Positions 48,387 to 57,597 of a DNA stretch of 64,000 nt are shown here, one piece after another. The DNA is taken from contig NZ_FOCF01000003.1 in the NCBI RefSeq assembly GCF_900110035.1, forward strand, positions 124,001-188,000, written 5' to 3'. Origin of the DNA: Sphingomonas gellani. Its GTDB lineage: Bacteria; Pseudomonadota; Alphaproteobacteria; Sphingomonadales; Sphingomonadaceae. Position 1 is the first letter of the stretch. The number at the start of each line of letters is the position of its first letter. The translations under genes were made by a program, and so were the position numbers. Below the pieces are notes generated by a model. The model had not been told where the DNA came from. It was given only the letters and a program-made list of their open reading frames with translations, and did not search any database.

Positions 48387-49739
48387 ATGGCGCGCTTTAC
48401 CTTCAAGCTGCCGGACATCGGCGAGGGCATCGCCGAGGCGGAGATCGTCACCTGGCATGTCGCGGTCGGCGACCGGGTCGAGGAGGACCAGAACCTCGCC
48501 GACATGATGACCGACAAGGCGACCGTGGAGATGGAAAGCCCGGTCGCCGGCACGGTGGTTGAGCTGGCGGGCGATGTCGGCGATCAGGTCGCGATCGGCG
48601 CGGCGCTGGTGGTGATCGAGGTCGAGGGCGAGGAAGCTGGCGAGGCCGAAGCCGTCGCCGCACCCGAAAGCGCGGCGCAGGCGGAGACGGCCGAGCAGTA
48701 TGAGGCGGAAAACCCCGGCGTGGAGGTCGCGGAAACCGCCGGCATGACCACCCCGGCGCGCTCCGGTTCCGACGCCGCCCCCCGTGCGGAGGTTCCGGCG
48801 CCGGCGACGCGTGCGTCCGCGCCTGAGTCTGAGCCCGAGCCGGCGGCACCGGCGGGGGCCGACGCGGAGCGGCACGTGCTCGCATCCCCGGCAGTGCGGG
48901 CGCGGGCAAATGACCTGGGCATCGACCTGTCGCAGGTGAAGCCGGCGGAGGGCGATCGGCTGCGCCACGCCGATCTGGACGCGTATCTGCGCTATTCCTC
49001 GGGCCAGGGTTACCGGGCACCGGGGGCGAGCCGCGTCCGGGCGGACGAGCAGGTCCGCGTCATCGGCATGCGGCGCCGGATCGCGGAGAACATGGCCGCG
49101 TCGAAGCGCGCCATTCCGCACTTCACCTATGTCGACGAGATCGACGTGACCGAGTTGGAGCGAGTACGCGCCGACCTGAACGAGCATCGCGGCGGGCGGC
49201 CGAAGCTGACGCTGCTGCCGTTCCTGATCGTTGCGATCTGTCGCACCCTGCCCGAATTCCCGATGCTGAACGCGCGCTACGACGACGAGGCGGGCGTGGT
49301 GACGCGGTCAGGGCGGGTGCACCTGGGCATGGCGGCGCAGACCGACGCGGGGCTGACCGTGCCGGTGATCCGCGACGCGCAGGACAAGAATGTGTGGCAG
49401 CTGGCGACCGAGATCGGCCGGCTGGCCGAGGCGGCGCGCGCGGGCAAGCTGACGCCGCAGGAGATGGGCGGCGGTACCATCACCGTGACCAGCCTGGGTC
49501 CGCTGGGCGGCATCGCGACCACGCCGGTCATCAACCGGCCGGAAGTGGCGATCATCGGTCCCAACAAGATCGTCGAGCGCCCGGTCTTCACCGGACGGGG
49601 CGACGAGATCCGCCGCGCCAAGCTGATGAACCTGTCGATCAGCTGCGACCACCGCGTGGTCGATGGCTGGGACGCGGCAAGCTACGTCCAGGCGCTTCGC
49701 AAGCAGCTGGAAACGCCGGTTCTGCTGTTCGCGGACTGA
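48387..49739 (+). CDS. bkdB: Dihydrolipoamide acyltransferase (E2) of branched-chain oxoacid dehydrogenase
   Basis: E2 is the core of the complex and passes acyl groups from lipoamide to CoA. The 450-residue protein has one lipoyl domain (about residues 3-77) with lipoyl-lysine Lys44 in MMTDKATVEM, an acidic/Pro/Ala linker, a peripheral-subunit-binding domain (ASPAVRARANDLGIDLSQV) and a catalytic domain with His422 and Asp426 in DHRVVDG. No E3 (dihydrolipoamide dehydrogenase) gene follows. Confidence 0.94.
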   Translation: MARFTFKLPDIGEGIAEAEIVTWHVAVGDRVEEDQNLADMMTDKATVEMESPVAGTVVELAGDVGDQVAIGAALVVIEVEGEEAGEAEAVAAPESAAQAETAEQYEAENPGVEVAETAGMTTPARSGSDAAPRAEVPAPATRASAPESEPEPAAPAGADAERHVLASPAVRARANDLGIDLSQVKPAEGDRLRHADLDAYLRYSSGQGYRAPGASRVRADEQVRVIGMRRRIAENMAASKRAIPHFTYVDEIDVTELERVRADLNEHRGGRPKLTLLPFLIVAICRTLPEFPMLNARYDDEAGVVTRSGRVHLGMAAQTDAGLTVPVIRDAQDKNVWQLATEIGRLAEAARAGKLTPQEMGGGTITVTSLGPLGGIATTPVINRPEVAIIGPNKIVERPVFTGRGDEIRRAKLMNLSISCDHRVVDGWDAASYVQALRKQLETPVLLFAD

Positions 49740-49803
49740 TGCGGTCGGCGGCACGGTTCGTGCGGGCTTGCCGACGCATCGGCGGCAGGACACAAGCGAT
49801 CGC

Positions 49804-50655
49804 ATGACCCGCCGCCATCCGCTCCGCGCCCGTTCCCTCGCTGCCTGCACGGCCGCCATGGGCGCGGCCCTGCTGCTTGCCGCACCGGCGGTGCCGCAAG
49901 CCGTGCCCGCGCCGGCCCCGGCTTCGCGCGCCACGGCAACCCCGCCGGTCCTGACCGTCAGCGTGACGGCACGTTACCCGCACGACACCACCGCCTTTAC
50001 CGAGGGACTGATCTGGCGAGACGGCGCCCTGTACGAAAGCGTCGGGTACGAGGGGCGATCCGACGTCCGCCGCGTCCGGCTGACCGATGGCAAGGTGATG
50101 GCGCGCGCGACCATCCCCGCCGCGCAGTTCGGCGAGGGGCTCGCGGCCTGGAAGGGCGAGCTGGTCAGCCTGACCTGGCATGACGGGGTCGCGCATCGCT
50201 GGGACGCGCATACGCTGAAGCCGACGGGCGAGAACCGGTACACGGGCGAGGGCTGGGGCCTGGCCAGCGACGCGCAGGGCTTCATCCTGGGCGACGGGTC
50301 GCCGACGCTGCGCTTCCTCGATCCGGTCAGCTTCGCGGAGCGGCGGCGGATCGGGGTGCACATGCCCGATGGCCGGTCGGTCGACCAGATCAACGAGCTG
50401 GAGATGGTCGACGGCGCGCTGTTCGCCAATGTCTGGCGCACCCCCTTCATCCTGCGCATCGACCCCGCCGATGGACGCGTGACCGGCATCGTCGACCTGC
50501 GCCCGCTGGTGGCCGAGGTGAAGGCGCGCAACCCCGACGCGGTGCTGAACGGCATCGCCTACGACCCGGTGGGCAAGCGGCTGTTCGTGACCGGCAAGCT
50601 GTGGCCGACCCTGTTCGAGATCCGGCTGACCCCGGCCATCGCGCCGAAGCGCTGA
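49804..50655 (+). CDS. Glutaminyl-peptide cyclotransferase, bacterial beta-propeller type
   Basis: This 283-residue exported enzyme belongs to the plant/bacterial-type glutaminyl cyclase family, which converts N-terminal Gln to pyroglutamate. A signal peptide of about 35 residues is followed by the five-bladed propeller pattern: YPHDTTAFTEGLIWRDG, LYESVGYEGRS, GEGWGLASDAQGFILGDGS and ELEMVDGALFANVW. The protein is expected in the periplasm. ATG 49804 is selected for the signal peptide. Confidence 0.88.
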   Translation: MTRRHPLRARSLAACTAAMGAALLLAAPAVPQAVPAPAPASRATATPPVLTVSVTARYPHDTTAFTEGLIWRDGALYESVGYEGRSDVRRVRLTDGKVMARATIPAAQFGEGLAAWKGELVSLTWHDGVAHRWDAHTLKPTGENRYTGEGWGLASDAQGFILGDGSPTLRFLDPVSFAERRRIGVHMPDGRSVDQINELEMVDGALFANVWRTPFILRIDPADGRVTGIVDLRPLVAEVKARNPDAVLNGIAYDPVGKRLFVTGKLWPTLFEIRLTPAIAPKR

Positions 50656-50694
50656 GGCTTTCGCGCGGACAAGACTGGGCCTAGATGCACCGGC

Positions 50695-51663
50695 ATGGCC
50701 CATCCCGATGCGCAGGTCCGCGTGGCCGCCCTGTACCAGTTCAGCCGGTTCGACGATCCGGCGGCGTTGATCCCGCCGCTCAAGGCGCTGTGTGTTGCGC
50801 AGGGGGTCAGGGGCACGCTGTTGCTGGCGAACGAAGGGATCAACGGCACGATAGCAGGCCCGTCGGATGGCATCGACGCGGTGCTGGTGGATATCCGCGC
50901 GCTGCCCGGTTGCGCGACCCTGTTACCCAAATTCGCCTGGAGCGACGCCATGCCGTTCCACCGTTTGAAGGTGAAGGCGAAGCACGAGATCGTGACCATG
51001 GGCCAGCCGGGGCTGGACCCGCTAAGCGACGTAAGCACCTATGTCGCGCCGGCGGACTGGAACGCGCTGATCGACAGCCCCGACACGGTGGTGATCGACA
51101 CGCGCAACGATTACGAGGTGCGGGTCGGTACCTTCGCGGGCGCGATCGATCCCGGCACGCGCAGCTTCCGCGATTTCCCGCAATGGTTCCGCGACAATCG
51201 CGATGCCCTGTTGGGCGACGACGGCATGCCCAAGCGGGTGGCGATGTTCTGCACCGGCGGCATCCGTTGCGAAAAGTCGACGGCTTTCCTGAAGGCGGAA
51301 GGGGTGGAGGAGGTGTTCCACCTACAGGGCGGCATCCTGAACTATCTGGAAACGGTGCCGGCCGCCGACAGCCGTTGGCAGGGCGAATGCTTCGTGTTCG
51401 ACGAGCGGGTGGCGGTGGGCCACGGGCTGGAACCCGGCAGCCATGCGCTGTGCCGGGCATGCCGCATGCCGGTCAACGAGGCCGATCGCGCGTCTCCGCT
51501 GTTCGAGGAAGGGGTCAGCTGCCCCGCCTGCCACGGCACACGCGATGCGGACCGGCTGGCCGGCTATGCCGAACGCCACCGCCAGACCCGCCTGGCCGAG
51601 GCGCGGGGCGAGAGGCACATCGGGCAGACCGCCGGCTTGCATGGAGAGCAGGACGCTGCCTGA
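50695..51663 (+). CDS. trhO: tRNA uridine(34) hydroxylase TrhO (rhodanese-type, YceA family)
   Basis: TrhO hydroxylates U34 of certain tRNAs. The 322-residue protein has an N-terminal domain ([20 protein letters not shown]), a rhodanese domain with the catalytic cysteine in [15 protein letters not shown] and a Cys-rich C-terminus ([16 protein letters not shown]) that may bind metal. The start at 50695 fits the usual N-terminus. It converges with the TetR gene across 140 nt with no gene. Confidence 0.93.
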   Translation: MAHPDAQVRVAALYQFSRFDDPAALIPPLKALCVAQGVRGTLLLANEGINGTIAGPSDGIDAVLVDIRALPGCATLLPKFAWSDAMPFHRLKVKAKHEIVTMGQPGLDPLSDVSTYVAPADWNALIDSPDTVVIDTRNDYEVRVGTFAGAIDPGTRSFRDFPQWFRDNRDALLGDDGMPKRVAMFCTGGIRCEKSTAFLKAEGVEEVFHLQGGILNYLETVPAADSRWQGECFVFDERVAVGHGLEPGSHALCRACRMPVNEADRASPLFEEGVSCPACHGTRDADRLAGYAERHRQTRLAEARGERHIGQTAGLHGEQDAA

Positions 51664-51803
51664 TGGATGGGTTGAGTGGGGACGGTCAGTTCGCTGCGGG
51701 GTGGTGAGCAGTCTGACCGCTTTCGAAAAGGTAGGTGACGGTAGCTGCCTTTCTCACAAAGGATGGTGAAGGAGGAAAGGGCAATTTGCCACGGCTGCCA
51801 CCG

Positions 51804-52361
51804 TCATGATGGCAAGTCACCGTCGTTGAGCCGGGAGCAAGCGATCAACTGATCGGTCATCGCATCGACCGTGGCGGCTACGTGACCTGCCAACCAGCAT
51901 CGCAGCATCGCCAGCTGGGCAGCGGCTATCCCGACCGCGAAGACGGGAACACCTTGAGTGTCAATCTTCCTGCCGCCGTGCATCGCGATGGCATCGGCCA
52001 AGCGGCGCTGCAGGATCGAAGCGGCGGTCGAATGCAGGATCGGCCTCGCAAATGATCGCCGCTCCCAGAGATGTTCAACGACGGGCTGGACGTAGGAACG
52101 CGCTGCGCGTCCCGAGGCGGCGGTGGCAAGCACCAGCAGGATCGGCCGCATTGCTGTCAGAAGAACATCGTCCTTTCCCTTAAAATGCTCGTAGAAAGTG
52201 GATTTGCCGACGCCGGCACGGTCGATGATGTCGACCACGCGGATTGCGCCATATCGCCGTTCGATCGCCAACGTGCGAAACGCTTCCACGATGGCGCTTT
52301 CGGTACTCGAAAGCCGCCGTGCATTCCAGGAAGCAGGCTCTGCCATAGCCCGGTCTACCAT
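51804..52361 (-). CDS. TetR/AcrR family transcriptional regulator
   Basis: This 185-residue repressor-type regulator has the TetR helix-turn-helix at about residues 25-65 (YGAIRVVDIIDRAGVGKSTFYEHF) in parts and a variable C-terminal ligand domain. ATG 52361 or 52346 may be the start. It is divergent from a small VOC protein and a perfect 12-bp-arm palindrome lies 29 nt upstream of its start, so it probably represses itself and the neighbour. The inducer is unknown. Confidence 0.85.
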   Translation of the reverse strand: MVDRAMAEPASWNARRLSSTESAIVEAFRTLAIERRYGAIRVVDIIDRAGVGKSTFYEHFKGKDDVLLTAMRPILLVLATAASGRAARSYVQPVVEHLWERRSFARPILHSTAASILQRRLADAIAMHGGRKIDTQGVPVFAVGIAAAQLAMLRCWLAGHVAATVDAMTDQLIACSRLNDGDLPS

Positions 52362-52389
52362 GGACGGATCGGCCTGGAAGCATCGGGGC

Positions 52390-52417
52390 GGCGGACTATC
52401 GGGGGCGATAGTCCGCC
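52390..52417. promoter_or_regulatory. Perfect palindrome, candidate TetR operator
   Basis: GGCGGACTATCG (52390-52401) and CGATAGTCCGCC (52406-52417) are exact inverted copies separated by GGGG. The site lies in the divergent intergenic region between the TetR gene (start 52361) and the VOC gene (start 52502), the usual position for a TetR operator. Confidence 0.75.
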
Positions 52418-52501
52418 TCGGCCCTCACAGGGCGTTTTCGCACTCGCCAAGGCTGATCCCGACCGTCATCGCTACGAGCATCGTTCATGGAGCGTCGACA
52501 G

Positions 52502-52852
52502 ATGGAACATCGTGCAGTCGCAATCATACCAAGCAGCAATCTCGACGCGAGTGAGGCGTTCTACCGGCGTCTCAAGTTTACGGTCGTCAGTGACTATGGT
52601 CATTATCGCATCCTTGAGGACGGCCGAGGCTCGCACCTCCATCTGACATATGCTGCGGGATGGCCGAAGAATATCGAGGACAATCCCTTCGGCCTGTACC
52701 TGTATGTCGAAGACGTGGACGCGATGGCGGATGCCGTTCGGGAGCATATAATCGAAGAGGGTGCCCCACACCCAAAGCCCTGGGGCACCTATGAGTTCGC
52801 CGTCAGCGATCCCAGCGGCCTTCTCGTTCGCATTGGTCGGGTGTTGGGATAG
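52502..52852 (+). CDS. VOC / glyoxalase-fold protein, bleomycin-resistance-like
   Basis: This 116-residue VOC-fold protein (MEHRAVAIIPSSNLDASEAF, YRRLKFTVVSDYGHY, LYLYVEDVDAMADAV, FAVSDPSGLLVRIGR) resembles bleomycin-binding or glyoxalase-like proteins that sequester or modify small electrophiles and drugs. A longer start at 52487 is possible. It is paired with a divergent TetR regulator, which suggests inducible detoxification. Local composition is less GC-rich than the flanks, so the pair may have been acquired. Confidence 0.8.
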   Translation: MEHRAVAIIPSSNLDASEAFYRRLKFTVVSDYGHYRILEDGRGSHLHLTYAAGWPKNIEDNPFGLYLYVEDVDAMADAVREHIIEEGAPHPKPWGTYEFAVSDPSGLLVRIGRVLG

Positions 52853-52990
52853 CATCCTTGTCACGTTGTCCCGACAACGAATCCGAAGTGAAAGCGGACC
52901 ACTGCTCTGAAGGACGCCTGATCGGACATGCCGCTTGGAAGCCGGTTTGGCGCTACCGCTCTTCCGCTTGACCAGCCAGGACCGCTCGGT

Positions 52991-53944
52991 TCAATTCCTG
53001 AACCAGTGCCGCGCGACGAAGAAGACGGAGATCAGCACCGCCAGCCCGGCGCACATGCCCATCACCGCGTCGAATGCCCATGGCTCGTCCGCCCAGGGCA
53101 GACCCTTGACGTTCATCCCGTACACGCCGGTGACGAAGGTCAGCGGCAGGAAGATCATCGCCACGATGGAGATGATGAGCGAGCGGATGTCCAGCTGTTC
53201 GGCGCGCAGGTCGGTCAGCTGTTCGTGCGTCAGCGCGGCGCGTTCCCGGATCGCCTCCAGCTCTTCGGCCATGCGCGCGGCGCGGTCGGCGGCGGCGGAC
53301 AGGTGCTGGCGATCGTCCGCGCCCAGCCAGTCACCCGGCAGCGCCGCCAGCGTCTCCAGCGCCGATCGCTGCGGATTGATGAAGCGGCGCAGGCCGATCG
53401 CCTGCACCCGGACGCGCGTCACCGTGCGACGCAGCGTGAACACCCTGTTCGCGTCCAGCGCCTCCTCGCAATCGTCCAGTTCGTCGCCCAGATCGGCGAC
53501 CACCGGATCGAGGTCGGCGGTGATCGCGGTGGCGAAGGCGGTGATGAGGTCGCCGGGATCGCGGATGTCGCCCGCCTCCACCTCCTTGCGCACCTCCGTC
53601 ACCGCGACCAGCGGCTTGCGGGTCGCGGAATAGACATGGCCCTTCACCGCCCAGATGCGGATGGAGGCGAGCGGGTCGGACGTGCTCAGCGTCTCTTCCG
53701 ACCGGCCGCGCAGGTTGAGCAGCGCGCCGGACTCAAATTTCTCGCACCGGGGGCGGGTCTCGGCGGCGGTGAGGGCGTCGATCACATATTCGTCCAGGCC
53801 GGCGCGGTCCTTGAACCAGGTCTTCGCACGGTCGTCCGTCGTCTCCAGGTGCGTCCAGATCAGGTGCGCAGGGCTGTCGAACGCGTCGTGCAGGTCCACC
53901 TGTTCGGCGGAACCGTCGTCAATGCGATAGGCGAAGCCGCTCAC
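52991..53944 (-). CDS. CorA/ZntB-type divalent metal ion transporter
   Basis: This 317-residue protein has a large cytoplasmic N-terminal domain with long helices and two C-terminal membrane helices. The pore signature GMN is present in YGMNVKGLPW. Members move Mg2+, or Zn2+ in the ZntB group; this length and an acidic N-terminus do not decide between them. The start is a GTG overlapping the siroheme-synthase TGA by 4 nt (GTGA), so it is the last gene of the argH-lysA chain. Confidence 0.88.
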   Translation of the reverse strand: MSGFAYRIDDGSAEQVDLHDAFDSPAHLIWTHLETTDDRAKTWFKDRAGLDEYVIDALTAAETRPRCEKFESGALLNLRGRSEETLSTSDPLASIRIWAVKGHVYSATRKPLVAVTEVRKEVEAGDIRDPGDLITAFATAITADLDPVVADLGDELDDCEEALDANRVFTLRRTVTRVRVQAIGLRRFINPQRSALETLAALPGDWLGADDRQHLSAAADRAARMAEELEAIRERAALTHEQLTDLRAEQLDIRSLIISIVAMIFLPLTFVTGVYGMNVKGLPWADEPWAFDAVMGMCAGLAVLISVFFVARHWFRN

Positions 53945-54717
53945 GCCATCACCAGTTCGACCGTCAGGCCCGGCAGAGCCTCGACTGGCGCAGGGCCGGC
54001 GATCCGGTCCGCATCGGCGCGGGCACGGTCCAGGATCGCCGTCGGCATGGCTGGCGCGTGGTAAAGCCGGTCGGCATTGGCCAGCCATCGTGCCTCGCGC
54101 AGGGTCAGGTCGTCCGGGTCGGCGGAGCGGACCGCGATACGCTCTTGGCGGGCGGACGGCGCCGCGCTTTCGAGGATATGCGCCACCTCACCACCCGCGA
54201 ACGGCGTCAGCGGATCGAGCGGGGCACCGGGCGCCAGCACGGCGGCGATCGCATGCCGCCGGTCGCGACTGTCGGGAAGCCTGCGCCTGAGCACTTCGCG
54301 CGCCGCGTGCAGCGCCTCCGCCAGGCGGCCCAGGCCCGGCGGCAGCAGCATCTCCAGCCGCTGACGCAGCGCGGCGGCCAGCCCGGCGGACACGCCGGCC
54401 GTGCCGATCGCGACCAGCACGGGCGACCGGTCGACGATCGCGGGCAAGGTGAAATCGCACAGGTGCGGCCGGTCCACCGCATTGACCAGCACGCCGCGCG
54501 CAAGCAGGCGGGCGACCGCCGCCTCCGCCTGTGCGGCGTCGTCGAGCGCGATGATCGCAAGGCGCGCATCGCTTCCTTCGTCGGCCACCGATGCGCCGGC
54601 CCGTTCCAGCAGGCGGCGTTTCGCGTCGGCGGCCTCGCCCTCGCCCAGCAGGATGACCGGCCGTCCCGCCAGCTTCACGAAGATCGGGAGAGCCGGGAGG
54701 GGCGCATGGGGCGTCAC
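53941..54717 (-). CDS. Siroheme synthase N-terminal-type protein (precorrin-2 dehydrogenase/ferrochelatase)
   Basis: This 258-residue protein resembles the CysG N-terminal half/Met8p, which oxidises precorrin-2 and inserts iron to make siroheme. The NAD-binding segment reads VILLGEGEAADAKRRLL, with GEG in place of the usual GGG, and a VNAVDRPHLCDFTLPAIV segment follows that matches the family N-V-D...C-F-P-A pattern. The GTG start overlaps the lysA stop by 4 nt. The methyltransferase half is absent, so another enzyme must make precorrin-2. Confidence 0.8.
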   Translation of the reverse strand: MTPHAPLPALPIFVKLAGRPVILLGEGEAADAKRRLLERAGASVADEGSDARLAIIALDDAAQAEAAVARLLARGVLVNAVDRPHLCDFTLPAIVDRSPVLVAIGTAGVSAGLAAALRQRLEMLLPPGLGRLAEALHAAREVLRRRLPDSRDRRHAIAAVLAPGAPLDPLTPFAGGEVAHILESAAPSARQERIAVRSADPDDLTLREARWLANADRLYHAPAMPTAILDRARADADRIAGPAPVEALPGLTVELVMA

Positions 54718-55976
54718 CGCGCCAGCCACTCCGGCACGCGCTCCGCCGCCAGGATCGTTTCCGCCGCGATCCGGTCCGCGACCACGGCGAAGCGATCGCC
54801 ATCGACCAGCACCTCCGGCACCAGCGCACGGCTGTTGTAGGTGGAGGCCATGGTCGCACCATAGGCGCCCGCAGTGCGGAACACCGCCAGATCGCCGCTT
54901 TCCACCCGATCGATGTCGCGACCCATCGCAAACGTGTCCCCGCTCTCGCAGACTGGGCCGGCGATGTTGGCGACCATCCGCTCTCCCGTCGGTTGCACCG
55001 CGACGAAGTCGTGCCACGCATCGTATAGCGCCGGGCGGGCGAGGTCGTTCATCGCCGCATCGACGATGACATAGGGGTTCACCACGCCAGGCTTCACCCA
55101 GATGACGCGGGTCAGCAGCACGCCGGCATTGCCCGCGATGACGCGGCCGGGTTCGAACATCAGTTCCGCGTCCCAGTCGCGGGTGACGCTCGCGACCATG
55201 GCGCCATAATCGGCGGGGCTGGGGAAGGTGTCGCCCGGCTTGTACGGCACGCCCAGCCCGCCGCCCAGATCGACACGCGATATCGCGTGGCCGCGGCGCC
55301 GCAGCTCCGCCACCAGCTCGCCGATCCGGGCGTAGGCCGCCTCCAGCGGCGCCAGGTCGGACAGCTGGCTGCCGATGTGGCAGGCGACGCCGCGCAGGTC
55401 GAGGCCGGGCAGGCGCGACAGGCGGTCGAACATGTCCGGCGCCTGGTCGATCGGCACGCCGAACTTGTTCTCCTTGCGACCCGTGGAGATCTTGGCGTGG
55501 GTGCCCGCGTCCACGTCCGGGTTGACCCGGATCGTCGCTCGCGCGCGCAACCCCTTGGACGCGGCGATGCGGGCGAGCACCTCGCCCTCCTCCTCCAGCT
55601 CCAGGTTGAACTGGCCGATGCCGGCGTCCAGCCCTCGCGCCAGTTCGTCCGCCGTCTTGCCGACGCCGGAAAAGACGATCCCGTCCGGTGGCATCCCCGC
55701 CGCCAGTGCGCGCGCCATCTCGCCGCCCGACACCACGTCGGCGCCGTAACCCTCGTCCGCGAGCAGGCGCAGCACGGCCAGGTTCGGATTCGCCTTGATC
55801 GCATAGGCGATGTGTTTGCGGGCGACGTCCTTCAACCCGTCGCGGAACACCTGTGCGTGACGGCGAAAGGTGGCGGCGGAATAGACATAGACCGGGCTGC
55901 CCACCGCCTCGGCGATGGTGGGCAGCGGCACATCCTCGACATGGAGGATGCCGTCGCGGAAAGCGAAATGGTCCAT
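54714..55976 (-). CDS. lysA: Diaminopimelate decarboxylase LysA
   Basis: LysA makes L-lysine from meso-diaminopimelate with PLP. The 420-residue protein has the PLP lysine Lys61 in YAIKANPN, HIGSQ, GGGLGVPY and the CESGD motif that supplies a substrate-binding residue. The ATG shares one base with the TAA of the upstream lipoprotein gene (TAATG). It is the third gene of a coupled argH-lipoprotein-lysA-siroheme-corA chain. Confidence 0.96.
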   Translation of the reverse strand: MDHFAFRDGILHVEDVPLPTIAEAVGSPVYVYSAATFRRHAQVFRDGLKDVARKHIAYAIKANPNLAVLRLLADEGYGADVVSGGEMARALAAGMPPDGIVFSGVGKTADELARGLDAGIGQFNLELEEEGEVLARIAASKGLRARATIRVNPDVDAGTHAKISTGRKENKFGVPIDQAPDMFDRLSRLPGLDLRGVACHIGSQLSDLAPLEAAYARIGELVAELRRRGHAISRVDLGGGLGVPYKPGDTFPSPADYGAMVASVTRDWDAELMFEPGRVIAGNAGVLLTRVIWVKPGVVNPYVIVDAAMNDLARPALYDAWHDFVAVQPTGERMVANIAGPVCESGDTFAMGRDIDRVESGDLAVFRTAGAYGATMASTYNSRALVPEVLVDGDRFAVVADRIAAETILAAERVPEWLAR

Positions 55977-56212
55977 TATTGCGGCGGCAGGTCGAATTCG
56001 TCGGAGCGGCGACGCTCGGAACTGCGCGACAGTTCGTCGCTGCGCTGGGGACGCTGCTGCGTTGTCGGGGTGAGCAGCGCGGCCGCGTCCGGCTGCGTCT
56101 TCGCACCATAGGGCGCGACCGGCAGCGGCGTGTTGGGCGGGGGTTTCAGCCCGACATTGGATCCGCAGGCCGCAAGCGGCAGTGCCAACAGGGCGATCGC
56201 GTAACGCGTCAT
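55976..56212 (-). CDS. Small lipoprotein between argH and lysA
   Basis: This 78-residue precursor has a signal with lipobox LAAC (Cys16). The mature 63 residues are Pro-rich at first ([16 protein letters not shown]), then polar with a run of Ser/Arg/Glu and an acidic end. Small lipoproteins at this position occur in other alphaproteobacteria and some are assigned to the LptM/YifL group, but the sequence here is not decisive. It overlaps argH by 4 nt and lysA by 1 nt. Confidence 0.75.
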   Translation of the reverse strand: MTRYAIALLALPLAACGSNVGLKPPPNTPLPVAPYGAKTQPDAAALLTPTTQQRPQRSDELSRSSERRRSDEFDLPPQ

Positions 56213-57597
56213 GCCATCTCTCCCCCGCGCGCCGCCGCGACGGCGGCACGGACATTGGCGGGCGCGGTGCCGCCGAAGCTGGTACGGCTGGCGACGGACG
56301 CGTCCACGCTCAGCACGTCGAACACCCGCGCGTCGATGCGCGCGTCGATCGCGGTCATCTCATGCAGCGGCAGCGCGTCCAGCGTCACGCCCAGTTCCTC
56401 GGCGCGCTTCACGACGCGCCCGGTGACGTGATGCGCCTCCCGGAACGGCATCCCGCCCTCCCGCACCAGCCAGTCGGCCAGGTCGGTGGCGGTTGCAAAG
56501 CCGCTTTCCGCCAGGGCGCGCATCCGGTCGGTGCGGAACGTGGCGCTGTCGATCATGCCGGTCATCGCTGCGATCGACAGGCCGAGCAGGTCATGCGCCT
56601 CGAACACCGGCGGCTTGTCGTCCTGCATGTCCTTGGAATAGGCGAGCGGCAGGCCCTTCATGGTCACCATCAGCGACGTCATGCAGCCAAGGATGCGACC
56701 GGCATGGCCGCGCACCAGCTCGGCGGCGTCCGGATTGCGCTTTTGCGGCATGATCGAGCTGCCGGTCGACCAGGCGTCGCTCAGTGCCACGAACCCGAAC
56801 GGCTGCGACGCCCACAGCACGAACTCCTCCGCCAGCCGCGACAGGTGCAGCGCGCATTGCGTGGCCGAGGTAAGATATTCGAGCGCGAAATCACGGTCGC
56901 TGACCGAATCGAGCGAGTTGCGGGTCGGCCCGTCGAACCCCAGCGCCTGCGCCGTCGCGTGCCGGTCGATTGGAAAGCTGGTGCCGGCCAGCGCGGCGCT
57001 GCCCAGCGGGCACAGGTTCATCCGCGCGCGCGCGTCGCGGAACCGGGCCATGTCGCGGCTCACCATCTCGTGATACGCCATCAGATGGTGGCCCAGCGTC
57101 ACCGGCTGTGCCGATTGCAGATGGGTGAAGCCGGGCATGACGTCGGCGGCGTGCTGTTCCGCACGGGAGAGCAGCGCCGCGTCCAATCCCGTCAGCGCCG
57201 CCAGCACCGCGTCGATCGCGTCGCGCACCCACAGGCGGAAATCGGTCGCGACCTGATCGTTGCGGCTGCGCGCGGTATGCAGGCGGCCCGCCGCCGGCCC
57301 GATCGCATCGGCCAGCCGCGCCTCCGTCAGCATGTGGATATCCTCCAGCGCCAGATCGTCGGGCACGCCGTTATCGGCATAGTCCGTCGCCACGCGGTCC
57401 AGCCCGGCGTCGATGGCCGCGACATCCTCGGTCGACACGATGCCCTGCGCGCCCAGCATGGCGACATGCGCCTTCGACCCGGAAATGTCCTGTCGCCACA
57501 TTTGCTTGTCGAAGGGGATGGAGGCATTGATCTCCCGCATCACGGCGGAAGGTCCCTCGGCGAAGCGGCCGCCCCACATGGTGTTGGAGGAATTCAT
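56209..57597 (-). CDS. argH: Argininosuccinate lyase ArgH
   Basis: ArgH splits argininosuccinate to arginine and fumarate. The 462-residue protein has the [12 protein letters not shown] start region, the [13 protein letters not shown] motif and the superfamily signature [12 protein letters not shown]. The ATG at 57597 sits in a CATG whose other strand is the start of the TlpA gene; ATG 57579 (MWGGRF) is the alternative and would leave an 18-bp gap. No clear ribosome site is seen before either. Confidence 0.95.
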   Translation of the reverse strand: MNSSNTMWGGRFAEGPSAVMREINASIPFDKQMWRQDISGSKAHVAMLGAQGIVSTEDVAAIDAGLDRVATDYADNGVPDDLALEDIHMLTEARLADAIGPAAGRLHTARSRNDQVATDFRLWVRDAIDAVLAALTGLDAALLSRAEQHAADVMPGFTHLQSAQPVTLGHHLMAYHEMVSRDMARFRDARARMNLCPLGSAALAGTSFPIDRHATAQALGFDGPTRNSLDSVSDRDFALEYLTSATQCALHLSRLAEEFVLWASQPFGFVALSDAWSTGSSIMPQKRNPDAAELVRGHAGRILGCMTSLMVTMKGLPLAYSKDMQDDKPPVFEAHDLLGLSIAAMTGMIDSATFRTDRMRALAESGFATATDLADWLVREGGMPFREAHHVTGRVVKRAEELGVTLDALPLHEMTAIDARIDARVFDVLSVDASVASRTSFGGTAPANVRAAVAAARGGEMA

